Origin: Asticcacaulis taihuensis
GTDB taxonomy: Bacteria > Pseudomonadota > Alphaproteobacteria > Caulobacterales > Caulobacteraceae
Length of the DNA: 64,000 nt
Assembly (NCBI RefSeq): GCF_900100255.1
Contig: NZ_FMTS01000006.1
Location: 124,001-188,000, forward strand
Reading direction: 5' to 3'
Made by a program: the position numbers and the translations under genes. Numbering within the stretch: position 1 is the first letter of the stretch; every line of letters begins with the position of its first letter. Shown here one piece after another: positions 8,577 to 16,512 of the stretch. Below the pieces are notes generated by a model, which searched no databases, was not told the origin of the DNA, and saw only the letters and a program-made list of their open reading frames with translations.

Positions 8577-8741
8577 GGTGGCTCCGTGGTTCTCCCTGAC
8601 ACGCGGGCGTGATTGCGCTAACAACGAAAGCACGAACCCTTAACACAACCCTGAGAAAGCGCAAGCGTGCAAAAAATACAATCTATAGGCGTTTTAAACT
8701 TCCGCTGCGCAACCCGCTAAACCGATAAATTTCCACGTGAT

Positions 8742-8755
8742 TTGCGTTTGATCAA
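8742..8755. promoter_or_regulatory. FNR/FixK-type box upstream of phaC
   Basis: TTGCG-TTTG-ATCAA: the right half matches TTGAT-N4-ATCAA perfectly, the left differs at two bases. Its centre (8748.5) is 41.5 bp upstream of 8790, the phaC ATG, which is the class II FNR distance to a +1. Confidence 0.6.
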
Positions 8756-8789
8756 ATGAGTGAGGACGGGTGCGGGCTATACACGCGCC

Positions 8790-10535
8790 ATGTTCGACCC
8801 GATCACACCTGAAAGTCCGGTTGCGGATTCGCGTGCGTCCGCCAACCCGATGACATGGCTGGCGCCGGACATGGCCGATCAGGCGGATCAGACGTGGCAA
8901 GGGTGGCTGTCGCATTTCACCTTCGGCCTGACGCCGGCGGGACTGGCCGAAACCGGCTTCGCCTGGCTGTCGCACCTGACCCTTTGCCCCGGCCGGCTGG
9001 CCGAGCTGGCCGTGTTACCACTGACGCATCTTCATGATCCGTTTGCCGAGGGGCCGCGCGATTCCCGTTTCCGCTCCGAACTGTGGAAACAGTGGCCGTG
9101 GCGGCAATATGTGCAGAACTTTCATCTGGCCCAAGCCTTCTGGGACCGGGCGACGCTGGATATTCCAGGCCTGGCGCCCGCCCATGCCCGCAGCATCAAT
9201 TTTGTGGCGCACCAGGTGCTTAACGCCCTGTCGCCGGCCAATTTCTGGCTGACTAATCCCGAGATCCAGAAGGCCGTCCGGCAATCCGGCGGACAAAACC
9301 TGGTGCAGGGCCTGATTCATTTCTACGAGGATTGGCAGCGCAGGGTGACTGGCCAGCGTCCGAAGGGCATGGACGCCTTCATCCCCGGCCGTACCGTGGC
9401 GGTGACGCCGGGGCGGGTTGTATTCCGCAACGATCTGATCGAACTGATCCAGTACGCGCCGCAGACTGCGGATGTCCATGCCGCGCCGGTCCTGATCCTG
9501 CCGGCGTGGATCATGAAATATTACATTCTCGACCTGTCGCCGCACAATTCACTTGTCAAATGGCTGGTTGGGCAAGGCCACACCGTTTTCATGGTGTCAT
9601 GGAAAAACCCCGGCAGCGTCGACCGCGACAAAGGCATGGACGACTATATGCGTGACGGCGCCCTGGCCGCGCTCGATGCCGTGTCCGATATCGTGCCGGG
9701 CCAGAAGGTCAACCTGGCGGGCTATTGTCTGGGCGGCACCCTGGCCCTGATCCTCGCCGCCTGGCTGGCGGTGAAGCGGGATGACCGGCTGCAAAGCCTG
9801 TCGCTTTTCGCCGCCCAGGGCGATTTCACCGAGGCCGGGGAACTCAGCGTGTTCGTTACGGATTCCGAAGTCGCCTACCTCAAAAACATGATGCGCGCCC
9901 AGGGCTATCTCGATACCCGCCAGATGGCCGGCGCCTTCCAGATGCTGCGCTCCAGCGAAAGCCTGTGGTCGCACATCGTCCGCGATTACTGGCTGGGCCA
10001 GCGGGCGGAGATGTTCGACCTTCTGGCCTGGAACGCCGACGCCACGCGGATGCCTTACCGGATGCACAGCGAATACCTGGAGAAGCTTTTCCTGCAGAAT
10101 GCCTTCATCAACGGCCATTACCGGGTGCTGGGCGAAACCGTGGCGCCCGAAAACATCACCCTGCCAGTCTTCGCGGTCGGCACAGAAAGCGACCACGTCG
10201 CCCCGTGGCGCTCGGTCTACAAGGTTCATCAGTTCACGGCGGGCGATGTCACCTTCGCCCTGACCAATGGCGGGCATAATGCCGGCATTGTCAGCGAACC
10301 CGGCCGCACCGACCGCCACTACTGCCTGGCCGAACACAAGGCGGGTACGCCGCTGCAATCCCCTGATGACTGGCGGGCCGGCGCGCCGTGCCATACGGGC
10401 TCCTGGTGGCTGGCCTGGGACGACTGGCTTTCCAGGCAGGACAAGGCGGCAAGGCAATCGGCGCCGGTGGCCTTCGGCAATGCCCGTTTCCCGCCCCTCG
10501 AAGCCGCGCCCGGCCTCTATGTCCATCAGCCCTGA
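8790..10535 (+). CDS. phaC: Class I poly(3-hydroxyalkanoate) synthase
   Basis: Polymerises hydroxyacyl-CoA into polyhydroxyalkanoate granules, a carbon and reducing-power store. The 581-aa length fits class I PhaC. The lipase-like box has Cys in place of Ser (AGYCLGG, Cys about residue 313), followed by the catalytic Asp in GTESDHVAPW and His in TNGGHNAG. The N-terminal PhaC_N region contains NPEIQKAVRQSGGQNLVQG. No ribosome-binding site precedes the ATG at 8790; a GTG at 8760 lies in frame but just below the FNR-type box. It starts a tight operon with pta, ackA and fabI (8-nt gap, then two ATGA overlaps). Confidence 0.93.
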   Translation: MFDPITPESPVADSRASANPMTWLAPDMADQADQTWQGWLSHFTFGLTPAGLAETGFAWLSHLTLCPGRLAELAVLPLTHLHDPFAEGPRDSRFRSELWKQWPWRQYVQNFHLAQAFWDRATLDIPGLAPAHARSINFVAHQVLNALSPANFWLTNPEIQKAVRQSGGQNLVQGLIHFYEDWQRRVTGQRPKGMDAFIPGRTVAVTPGRVVFRNDLIELIQYAPQTADVHAAPVLILPAWIMKYYILDLSPHNSLVKWLVGQGHTVFMVSWKNPGSVDRDKGMDDYMRDGALAALDAVSDIVPGQKVNLAGYCLGGTLALILAAWLAVKRDDRLQSLSLFAAQGDFTEAGELSVFVTDSEVAYLKNMMRAQGYLDTRQMAGAFQMLRSSESLWSHIVRDYWLGQRAEMFDLLAWNADATRMPYRMHSEYLEKLFLQNAFINGHYRVLGETVAPENITLPVFAVGTESDHVAPWRSVYKVHQFTAGDVTFALTNGGHNAGIVSEPGRTDRHYCLAEHKAGTPLQSPDDWRAGAPCHTGSWWLAWDDWLSRQDKAARQSAPVAFGNARFPPLEAAPGLYVHQP

Positions 10536-10543
10536 GACCTGTC

Positions 10544-11491
10544 ATGAACGTCCCTGTCCACCCTGCCGATCATTACAGCCACATCCTGGAGAGCGCCAAG
10601 GTGCTGCCGCGCATCACAGTGGCGGTCATTCATCCGGTCGATGCCCACGCCTTGGAAGCAGCGGCCGACGCCCAGGCGGAAGGGCTGATCATGCCGATCC
10701 TGATCGGCCCGAAAGAGCGTATCCGCAAGGCGGCGGAGGATAACGGCATCGACATAGCCGGCTGGACGGTGATGGACGTAGAGCACAGCCATGCCGCCGC
10801 TGAAACCGGTGTGGCCATGGCGGCGCGCGGCGAGGTCGATGCCCTGATGAAAGGCGCGCTGCACACAGACGAACTGCTGACGGCCGTAGTGGCGAAAGAG
10901 GCCGGCCTGCGCACCGAACGGCGCATGTCGCACGCCTATATTCTCGACATTCCCATGTATCACAAGCCTCTGATCGTCACCGACGCGGCGATCAATGTCG
11001 CCCCCGACCTCGAAGAAAAGGCCGATATCTGCCGCAACGCCATCAGCCTGTGGCACAGCCTGTTTGGTGATGAGCGCCCGCCCAAGGTCGCGCTTCTGTC
11101 GGCGGTGGAAACCGTGATCAGCGCCATGCCCTCGACCATCGATGCCGCCGCCCTGTGCAAGATGGCCGACCGCGGCCAGATTACCGGGGCGATCCTCGAC
11201 GGCCCGCTGGCCTTCGACAACATCATCAGCCGCGAGGCCGCCGATGACAAGGGACTGGTCTCGCCTGTGGCGGGCGATGCCGATATCATCGTCGTGCCCA
11301 ATATTGAGGCCGGCAATGCCCTGGCCAAGGAGCTGATCTATTTGGGCCACGCCCAGGCCGCCGGCATCGGGCTCGGCGCACGGGTGCCGGTCATCCTGAC
11401 CAGCCGGGCGGACTCGTTGCGGACGCGGCGACTGTCCTGCGTTGTGGCACAGTATCTGGTCGAGGCCCGACGGAAAGGTCGCCTGAAATGA
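10544..11491 (+). CDS. Phosphate acetyl/butyryltransferase
   Basis: Transfers an acyl group from CoA to phosphate, giving acyl-phosphate for the downstream kinase. The 315-aa product covers the PTA_PTB domain: PILIGPKERIRKAAEDNGIDI, then ARGEVDALMKGALHTDELL, and the C-terminal GAILDGPLAFDNIISREAADDKG and VPNIEAGNALAKELIYLG motifs. It lacks the extra N-terminal domains of long Pta proteins, so it is the short type, close to phosphate butyryltransferases; acetyl versus butyryl preference cannot be read from sequence. The start at 10544 lies 8 nt after phaC, and the stop overlaps ackA by 4 nt. Longer in-frame extensions run into phaC and are rejected. Confidence 0.92.
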   Translation: MNVPVHPADHYSHILESAKVLPRITVAVIHPVDAHALEAAADAQAEGLIMPILIGPKERIRKAAEDNGIDIAGWTVMDVEHSHAAAETGVAMAARGEVDALMKGALHTDELLTAVVAKEAGLRTERRMSHAYILDIPMYHKPLIVTDAAINVAPDLEEKADICRNAISLWHSLFGDERPPKVALLSAVETVISAMPSTIDAAALCKMADRGQITGAILDGPLAFDNIISREAADDKGLVSPVAGDADIIVVPNIEAGNALAKELIYLGHAQAAGIGLGARVPVILTSRADSLRTRRLSCVVAQYLVEARRKGRLK

Positions 11492-12603
11492 CCGACGCCC
11501 TGCTCGTTCTCAATGCCGGCTCATCCAGCCTGAAATTCCGCCTGTTCGGCCTGACGCCGGACCTGCCGGTGATTGCCGGCGGCAAGGTCAGTGATATCGG
11601 CGGCCGGCCGGTGTTTCAGGCGGCGGCCTCCGGTGAAGCGCCGCGCGCCCTGCCGCCTCATATAGATGCCGGCAAGGCCCTGGCCTTCGTACTGGACTGG
11701 CTGAAACAGGCGGCCGGACAGGCTCGCTTGCGGGCCTGCGCTCACCGGATCGTGCACGGTGGGCCAGATTTCCTCCACGCCACCGAACTGGACCGTGCGG
11801 CGGTCGATGACCTGCGCCGCTTCAACAGCCTGGCCCCGCAGCATCAGGTGCATAACCTGGCGGCCATCGAAGCCCTGTGGGCGCAGGATCCGCGCTTGCG
11901 TCAGTTCGGCTGTTTCGATACCGCCTTTCACGCCCATATCGATCCGCTTCATTATCAGTTCGCCCTGCCGAAAAGCCTGCGTGACAAGGGTGTCCGCCGC
12001 TACGGCTTCCATGGGCTGTCCTATGCCTGGATCGCCCACCGCCTGGCCTATGATCATCCGGCATTGGCGAAAGGCCGGGTGGTGGTGGCCCATTTGGGCA
12101 ACGGGGCCAGCCTGTGCGCCCTGAAAGCCGGCCGCAGTATCGATACCACCATGGGCCTGACGGCGCTTGATGGTTTGCCGATGGGCACGCGCTGCGGCGC
12201 CCTCGATCCAGGCGCGGTGCTCTACATGCAGCAGGGGCTTGGCCTGTCGCTGGAAGACATCAGCGATGTGCTCTATAACCAGTCCGGCCTGCTCGGCCTG
12301 TCGGGCGTCAGCAATGATGTCAAAACCCTGCTTGAAAGTCCGTTGCCGGCTGCGGCCCTGGCGCTCGATTATTTTGCCCTGAAAACGGCCCAGCAGATCG
12401 CCGCCATGACCGTGAGTCTGGGCGGTCTCGATGGCCTCGTCTTTACCGGCGGCATCGGCGAAAACGCCGCGCCGGTGCGTGAAAAAATCCTCCACCATCT
12501 CGCCTTCCTGCCCCCGTTTGAAACCCACATCATCGCCGCCAATGAGGAGCGCCAGATGGCGCTGGAAATCATGACGGCCTTTTATCAGGAGACTGTCTCA
12601 TGA
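11488..12603 (+). CDS. ackA: Acetate (or butyrate/propionate) kinase
   Basis: Makes ATP from acyl-phosphate and ADP, completing substrate-level phosphorylation with the upstream phosphotransacylase. The 371-aa protein has all ASKHA-fold signatures: LNAGSSSLKF at the N-terminus, RYGFHGLSY, the nucleotide loop VAHLGNGASLC, the acetokinase motif TTMGLTALDGLPMGTRCG and FTGGIGENA near the C-terminus. It is slightly shorter than E. coli AckA (400 aa). It overlaps pta and fabI by ATGA junctions, implying translational coupling. The pairing suggests fermentative energy conservation when respiration is limited. Confidence 0.94.
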   Translation: MTDALLVLNAGSSSLKFRLFGLTPDLPVIAGGKVSDIGGRPVFQAAASGEAPRALPPHIDAGKALAFVLDWLKQAAGQARLRACAHRIVHGGPDFLHATELDRAAVDDLRRFNSLAPQHQVHNLAAIEALWAQDPRLRQFGCFDTAFHAHIDPLHYQFALPKSLRDKGVRRYGFHGLSYAWIAHRLAYDHPALAKGRVVVAHLGNGASLCALKAGRSIDTTMGLTALDGLPMGTRCGALDPGAVLYMQQGLGLSLEDISDVLYNQSGLLGLSGVSNDVKTLLESPLPAAALALDYFALKTAQQIAAMTVSLGGLDGLVFTGGIGENAAPVREKILHHLAFLPPFETHIIAANEERQMALEIMTAFYQETVS

Positions 12604-13358
12604 CCGACGCTCTCAAGGGTCTGGTGATCGGCATTGCCAACGAAGACTCCATCGCCTGGGCCTGCGCCAGGGCCTTTCACGACCGGGGCGCGCACCTGAT
12701 CGTGACCTGCCAGAACGAACAGACGCGTGGTGCCGTCGAAGACCTGGCCGCCCGCATCGGCGCCGAACCGGTTTTGCCGCTTGATGTCACCAGCGAAGCC
12801 CAGATGGACGCCGTTTTTGCGGCCATCGCCGATAAATGGGGGCGGTTCGACTTTCTGCTCCATTCCATCGCCTACGCCCCGCCGGCGGATCTTCTGGGCG
12901 AACTCACCAATGCTTCGGGCAGCGGCTTTGCCATAGCCATGGATGTCTCGTGCCACTCACTGATCCGGCTGGCGAAACGGGCGCGGCCCCTGATGAAAAA
13001 TGGCGGCGCCATCCTGACCATGAGCTATTACGGCGCGGAAAAGGTCATGCCGCATTATAACCTGATGGGTCCGGTCAAGGCCGCGCTGGAATCCAGTGTG
13101 CGTTACCTGGCCTGGGAGTTGGGCCCCAGCGATATCCGCGTCAATGCCCTGTCGCCCGGACCGGTGCGCAGCCGGGTGTCGCCGCATCCTGGCCGCTTTG
13201 ACGAGATCATGCAGGAGGATGTATTCCGGACGCCCCTGCACCGCGCCATCACCCTCGAACAGATCGGTGATGTGGCGGCCTTCATGGTGTCGCCCCTGGC
13301 CTCCGGCATCAATGGCCAGGTCATCCACGTCGATAATGGCTTTACGGCGATTGGTTAA
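12600..13358 (+). CDS. fabI: Enoyl-ACP reductase, FabI type
   Basis: Reduces trans-2-enoyl thioesters with NAD(P)H. This 252-aa SDR has the FabI-specific nucleotide motif GIANEDSIAWACA and the catalytic layout Y-x-GAEKVMPHY-x6-K (YYGAEKVMPHYNLMGPVK) of FabI rather than the common YxxxK. It is the last gene of the phaC-pta-ackA operon, outside any fatty-acid synthesis cluster, so it is probably a second FabI paralogue; it could reduce enoyl-ACP for membrane lipids or supply a redox sink. The adjacent phasin has its own promoter. Confidence 0.9.
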   Translation: MTDALKGLVIGIANEDSIAWACARAFHDRGAHLIVTCQNEQTRGAVEDLAARIGAEPVLPLDVTSEAQMDAVFAAIADKWGRFDFLLHSIAYAPPADLLGELTNASGSGFAIAMDVSCHSLIRLAKRARPLMKNGGAILTMSYYGAEKVMPHYNLMGPVKAALESSVRYLAWELGPSDIRVNALSPGPVRSRVSPHPGRFDEIMQEDVFRTPLHRAITLEQIGDVAAFMVSPLASGINGQVIHVDNGFTAIG

Positions 13359-13366
13359 TAAATGAC

Positions 13367-13396
13367 GGGTGGTTTTGATCGGGGTCAAAACCACCC
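13367..13396. promoter_or_regulatory. FNR/FixK box inside a 12-bp inverted repeat, upstream of the phasin gene
   Basis: The core TTGAT-CGGG-GTCAA spans 13375-13388 and sits in a perfect longer repeat, GGGTGGTTTTGA / TCAAAACCACCC with a 6-nt loop. It starts 9 nt after the fabI stop and its centre is about 71 bp before the phasin ATG, so it may also act as a hairpin for the upstream operon. Confidence 0.7.
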
Positions 13397-13452
13397 TGCG
13401 ATTGTCATGCGACCATGCCGCCTTCCCGGACAGACAGAACAGGAGAGCCCTC

Positions 13453-14010
13453 ATGCCCGCTGATACCATTGCCCCCTCACGACCTGCCCCTTCGCAGACT
13501 ACCGCCCCTGACGCCGTTGCCGCTCAAGCTGCGGCCTCACAGACCACCGCGCCGCAAAAGCCCCGCCCCCAGCCGAATGGCGGAGCCAGGCCCCGGCCGG
13601 ACGGCCTCGACCGCTCGGAGGAAGGCGCCGCCACCTTCGTCCAGGCCAGTGATGGCCTGAAACGGATCAGTGCCGCCTGCATGACCGTCGGGTCCGACAA
13701 CATGGCCGCCCTGACCGAGGCCGGCGCCCTGGCCGGACGCCTGATGACCGATATGACCAAAAGCTATATCGACGCCGTCAGCTATGCCGCCGTCACCTAT
13801 GCCGGCCTGGGCCGCGATTGCCTCACCTGCCGCACACCGGCCGATGTCGTCGAATTCCAGAAAAAGGCGCTCGAAGGCTTCACCGAAACCTATGAAGCCT
13901 CCAGCAAGGTTTACAGCAATCTGTTTGAAGCCTTCTCGACCGCTTTCGAACCGCTTATGGCGCGGGCGGCGGACGGTCCGGAACGGATGTTCCGCGCCTT
14001 TGCTGATTGA
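13453..14010 (+). CDS. Phasin family protein
   Basis: Phasins coat polyhydroxyalkanoate granules and set their size and number. The 185-aa product has a low-complexity Ala/Pro/Gln/Thr N-terminal 60 residues and then the helical phasin domain (SDNMAALTEAGALAGRLMTDMTKSYID, TPADVVEFQKKALEGFTETYEASSKVY, LMARAADGPERMFRA). AGGAGAG lies just upstream of the ATG at 13453, which settles the start against an upstream GTG at 13369. It is monocistronic: an FNR-type box lies above and a strong terminator below. Position next to phaC supports the granule role. Confidence 0.9.
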   Translation: MPADTIAPSRPAPSQTTAPDAVAAQAAASQTTAPQKPRPQPNGGARPRPDGLDRSEEGAATFVQASDGLKRISAACMTVGSDNMAALTEAGALAGRLMTDMTKSYIDAVSYAAVTYAGLGRDCLTCRTPADVVEFQKKALEGFTETYEASSKVYSNLFEAFSTAFEPLMARAADGPERMFRAFAD

Positions 14011-14046
14011 AACCGGGCCGATTGAACACCTCAGCAATAACCCAGC

Positions 14047-14079
14047 AAAAAGCCGGATCGTTTTTACGATCCGGCTTTT
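14047..14079. terminator. Terminator after the phasin gene, usable from both strands
   Basis: A 13-bp perfect stem AAAAGCCGGATCG / CGATCCGGCTTTT with a 6-nt loop, flanked by A- and T-runs, between the convergent phasin and GNAT-like genes. Confidence 0.88.
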
Positions 14080-14089
14080 CCGTTTTCAC

Positions 14090-14650
14090 CTACAGCAGGC
14101 AGATCATCTGCTGCCGCCCGTCGCGGCTGCGGCAGCCGGTGTAGAGGAAGCCGGCTGCGACAAGCCAGTCGGCCAACTGGTTGTCCGCCCCGCTGTGTTC
14201 CGCATGGATGACAAAGCAGATATCATGGTCGCGCAGCCAGCCCAGCAGGCCGTCGATCACCTCCGGCACATAAGGGGCAAATATCCGGTCACGGCGGCAG
14301 GCGATATCGAGATGCGGGCCGAAATAACAATCAAAATCCGAAGACACCGGCGCCGGATTCAGAGACACAAATCCCAGCGGATCGCCGCGGTTGGTGAAGA
14401 CGGCCCACATCCAGCCGGTGTCATCACCCCCGTGCCCATCGGCAGGCCGGTAGACGCCCGGAAGGGGTGCGCCATACGCCTGTCCGGCCTGGATCAGTTC
14501 CAGCCGCGCATTTTCCGTCTGGATCGAGATGGGCAACGGTCTGAAGCCCCCCCTTGCCGGCAGGCTTTCCGGGCTCAGACCGTCCAGGCTCTGAAGGGGG
14601 GCAGGGGACTGCGGATAGCGTATTTCATGGGAGGCAACACGGGCATTCAT
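14090..14650 (-). CDS. GNAT-like protein, function unknown
   Basis: A 186-aa protein. The second half looks like an acetyltransferase fold: WMWAVFTNRGDPLGFVSLNPAP as a beta hairpin, a central stretch IFAPYVPEVIDGLLGWLRDHDICFVIHAEHSGADNQLADW and a terminal strand AAGFLYTGCRSRDGRQQMICLL. The classic acetyl-CoA loop Q/R-x-x-G-x-G/A is not evident, so catalysis is uncertain. GAGG precedes the ATG at 14650. It follows a 68-aa gene by 45 nt and is probably co-transcribed with it from the promoter carrying the perfect FNR box at 14959. Confidence 0.7.
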   Translation of the reverse strand: MNARVASHEIRYPQSPAPLQSLDGLSPESLPARGGFRPLPISIQTENARLELIQAGQAYGAPLPGVYRPADGHGGDDTGWMWAVFTNRGDPLGFVSLNPAPVSSDFDCYFGPHLDIACRRDRIFAPYVPEVIDGLLGWLRDHDICFVIHAEHSGADNQLADWLVAAGFLYTGCRSRDGRQQMICLL

Positions 14651-14695
14651 GTCTATTTCCTCTGGATTTTCTTCCGGATGAACGGGCTGGTTTCT

Positions 14696-14902
14696 TTAGT
14701 CTGTGGCGTGATCGCAAATATATTCCTGTTCGGGCGTCAGTGCGCAGGGTGTTCTGTCTGACTTTCCTTCAGATGTTTTGAATGTCTTTTCCTGCGGCAC
14801 GGCTTCTGGTTTGCGGCATGTGACAGTCAGCTCGCAATCAATGCCGCCGACCTCGCGTTCGAATTCCACCTGTCCGGCCTGTCTGGGGTGTGGCTTTTTC
14901 AT
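14696..14902 (-). CDS. Small cysteine-containing hypothetical protein
   Basis: A 68-aa ORF with a strong ribosome-binding site (GGGAGGACATA before the ATG at 14902). The product is basic at the N-terminus (MKKPHPRQAGQVEFER) and has four Cys, in DCELTVTC, TPC and YIC. I do not recognise the family. It is the first gene downstream of the FNR box at 14959-14972, whose position predicts a start of transcription about 22 nt before this ATG, and it probably shares an mRNA with the GNAT-like gene. The Cys residues could bind metal or act in redox sensing; that is speculation. Confidence 0.6.
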   Translation of the reverse strand: MKKPHPRQAGQVEFEREVGGIDCELTVTCRKPEAVPQEKTFKTSEGKSDRTPCALTPEQEYICDHATD

Positions 14903-14958
14903 TATGTCCTCCCGATCGGATTGTTAGGATTTTATAAACCTTTCCGGATCGGGCGCGT

Positions 14959-14972
14959 TTGATCGCAATCAA
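14959..14972. promoter_or_regulatory. Perfect FNR/FixK box between the 68-aa gene and the Crp/Fnr gene
   Basis: TTGAT-CGCA-ATCAA matches the consensus at all ten half-site positions. At -41.5 it predicts a minus-strand start near 14924 (22-nt leader) and, on the plus strand, a start near 15007 (110-nt leader) for the regulator gene, allowing autoregulation. Confidence 0.8.
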
Positions 14973-15116
14973 TGAGTACAACGATGCGCACGGAAATTTG
15001 AGAGCCTCACTTAGGAACGCAAAGGTAGGGCTGCGTATTATTTCGCTATTTAAGCGAACCTTATTGGGTTAATATAGGACTGCATCAGGATCGTCCCCAA
15101 TAGACGAGGCGCATGA

Positions 15117-15875
15117 ATGAGTAAGCAGACCGACATGCTGAAAACCCTGCCACTGTTCTGTGATTTGCCAGAACAGCAGGTCCTGCTGCTGGCGTCACAC
15201 AGCCACATCCGCAAATGCGAACGCGGCACGTTTCTTTTCCTGCACGGCGACGAGATACGCAATTTCAAGATCCTTTGCCGCGGCACGGTGCAGCTTTTCC
15301 GCGAGACACCGGACGGTCACGAAGTGACCAGCGACATTCTCATCGCCGGGGATTGCATCAATGCCGAGGAGGTGATTGCCCTCCAGACCACCCACCTGAC
15401 CAGCGCCCGGATTGTGGATGATGCCCAGGTGCTGGAAGTGCCGATCCGCTGGATGCGCGAACACCTGGCGGATTTCGACCGGCTAGCGCCGCGCCTGTTG
15501 CAGAGCCTCTCCGAGCGACTGCATGGCGCGCGCATGGAGGCCGAACACCGCTCCACCATGTCGGCCACACAGATGGTGGCCTGTTATCTCCAGGGCCTGT
15601 GCGTGCTCTATGATTTCGACCCGAACGGGTTCGAACTGCCCTATTCCAAGACGCTGATCGCCTCGCGCCTGCGCATGGAACTGGCCACCTTTTCGCGCAC
15701 GCTCCAGAAGCTGAAGGAGGTGGGCATTTCGGTGAACGGAAACCATGTGGCCTTCACCAATCTGAACCAGGCCGGCCATTTCGTCTGCGACAACTGTTCG
15801 ATGGCGGAGGATTGCGCCACGCACCGGGCCCTGTCGCAAATGGCTCAGCCGGACAACCTCAGGATAACCAGCTAA
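15117..15875 (+). CDS. Crp/Fnr family transcriptional regulator with C-terminal Cys motif
   Basis: A 252-aa regulator with a cyclic-nucleotide-binding-like beta-roll (residues 10-115), a dimer helix (115-150) and a winged HTH (160-215). The region most resembles FNR/DNR proteins: SKTLIASRLRMELATFSRTL aligns with the recognition helix, where FNR and DNR have E-T-x-S-R; here the Glu position is Ala190, followed by Ser193-Arg194. The N-terminal Fe-S cysteines of E. coli FNR are absent, but C224-x2-C227-x5-C233 at the C-terminus has the same spacing as FNR C20/C23/C29, and B. subtilis Fnr is known to use C-terminal Cys ligands. It lies in the middle of a cluster of FNR-box promoters and is the likely controller. 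Its 3' end overlaps the convergent nitroreductase gene by 17 nt. Confidence 0.9.
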   Translation: MSKQTDMLKTLPLFCDLPEQQVLLLASHSHIRKCERGTFLFLHGDEIRNFKILCRGTVQLFRETPDGHEVTSDILIAGDCINAEEVIALQTTHLTSARIVDDAQVLEVPIRWMREHLADFDRLAPRLLQSLSERLHGARMEAEHRSTMSATQMVACYLQGLCVLYDFDPNGFELPYSKTLIASRLRMELATFSRTLQKLKEVGISVNGNHVAFTNLNQAGHFVCDNCSMAEDCATHRALSQMAQPDNLRITS

Positions 15876-16506
15876 AGACTTCCGGCGGGAAGCGGTTGAC
15901 CGTCGGCAGGGGCCCCTCCGGCGTGCCCAGCACGATGGCCGCGACCGCCAGCGCCGCTTTCGGTACGTCCAGGCGACGTTTCCATTCCGCCCCGTTGAGC
16001 GCATCCACCGCCGGGGCGATCAGGCATGTGCCCAGCCCCATGCCGCAGGCGGCCAACATCAGGTTTTCCGCCGCCATCCAGCATTCCGGTACATGCCGCG
16101 CCTCGCCGGAGAGGTCATAGATGACCATAAGCAGGTGCCCGCCGTGGAAGAAGTCGAGATCACCCGCCTCCGCCCGGTGGGGGGTCATGGCCTGGCCCTC
16201 AACCGCATTATAGAGCCGCCCGGTCCATTCCGACAGGTCGCACAGAACCTGGCGATCGCCAATGATCGAAAACCCTAGGGCGGCGCTGTCCTGGGCCAGT
16301 GTGGGCGCCTGGACTGCGGCGTAAAGCAGCGCGTGGATCGCCGTTTCCGGCACGGGTGCGGCCGTGAAGCGCTGGACGGCGCGCCGGCTGTAGATGGCAT
16401 CCATGATGGTCATGGTGCGTCGTCCCGGCGCGAAAGCCGGGCGCGGCGGGATATCGTTGGCCGCCAACGGACTGCCTTTTGGCTCTGACATGGCGTTCAT
16501 ATCCAT
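15859..16506 (-). CDS. Nitroreductase family flavoprotein
   Basis: A 215-aa FMN enzyme of the NfsB/BluB-like fold, reducing nitro groups, quinones or other acceptors with NAD(P)H. FMN-binding signatures are IYSRRAVQRFTAAPVPE at the N-terminus, the central AAVQAPTLAQDSAALGF (serving as the APSxxNxQPW equivalent) and the C-terminal ENLMLAACGMGLGTCLI and IVLGTPEG. GGGAG lies directly before the ATG at 16506. It begins 6 nt after the universal stress gene ends, so both form one minus-strand operon driven from the box at 17500. The physiological substrate is unknown. Confidence 0.9.
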   Translation of the reverse strand: MDMNAMSEPKGSPLAANDIPPRPAFAPGRRTMTIMDAIYSRRAVQRFTAAPVPETAIHALLYAAVQAPTLAQDSAALGFSIIGDRQVLCDLSEWTGRLYNAVEGQAMTPHRAEAGDLDFFHGGHLLMVIYDLSGEARHVPECWMAAENLMLAACGMGLGTCLIAPAVDALNGAEWKRRLDVPKAALAVAAIVLGTPEGPLPTVNRFPPEVFSWLS

Positions 16507-16512
16507 GCTCCC

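Noticed and set aside
13784-14761. 325-codon plus-strand frame overlapping the phasin gene and the GNAT-like gene
   Set aside because: Runs through a strong terminator and lies antisense to the GNAT-like gene, which has a ribosome-binding site.
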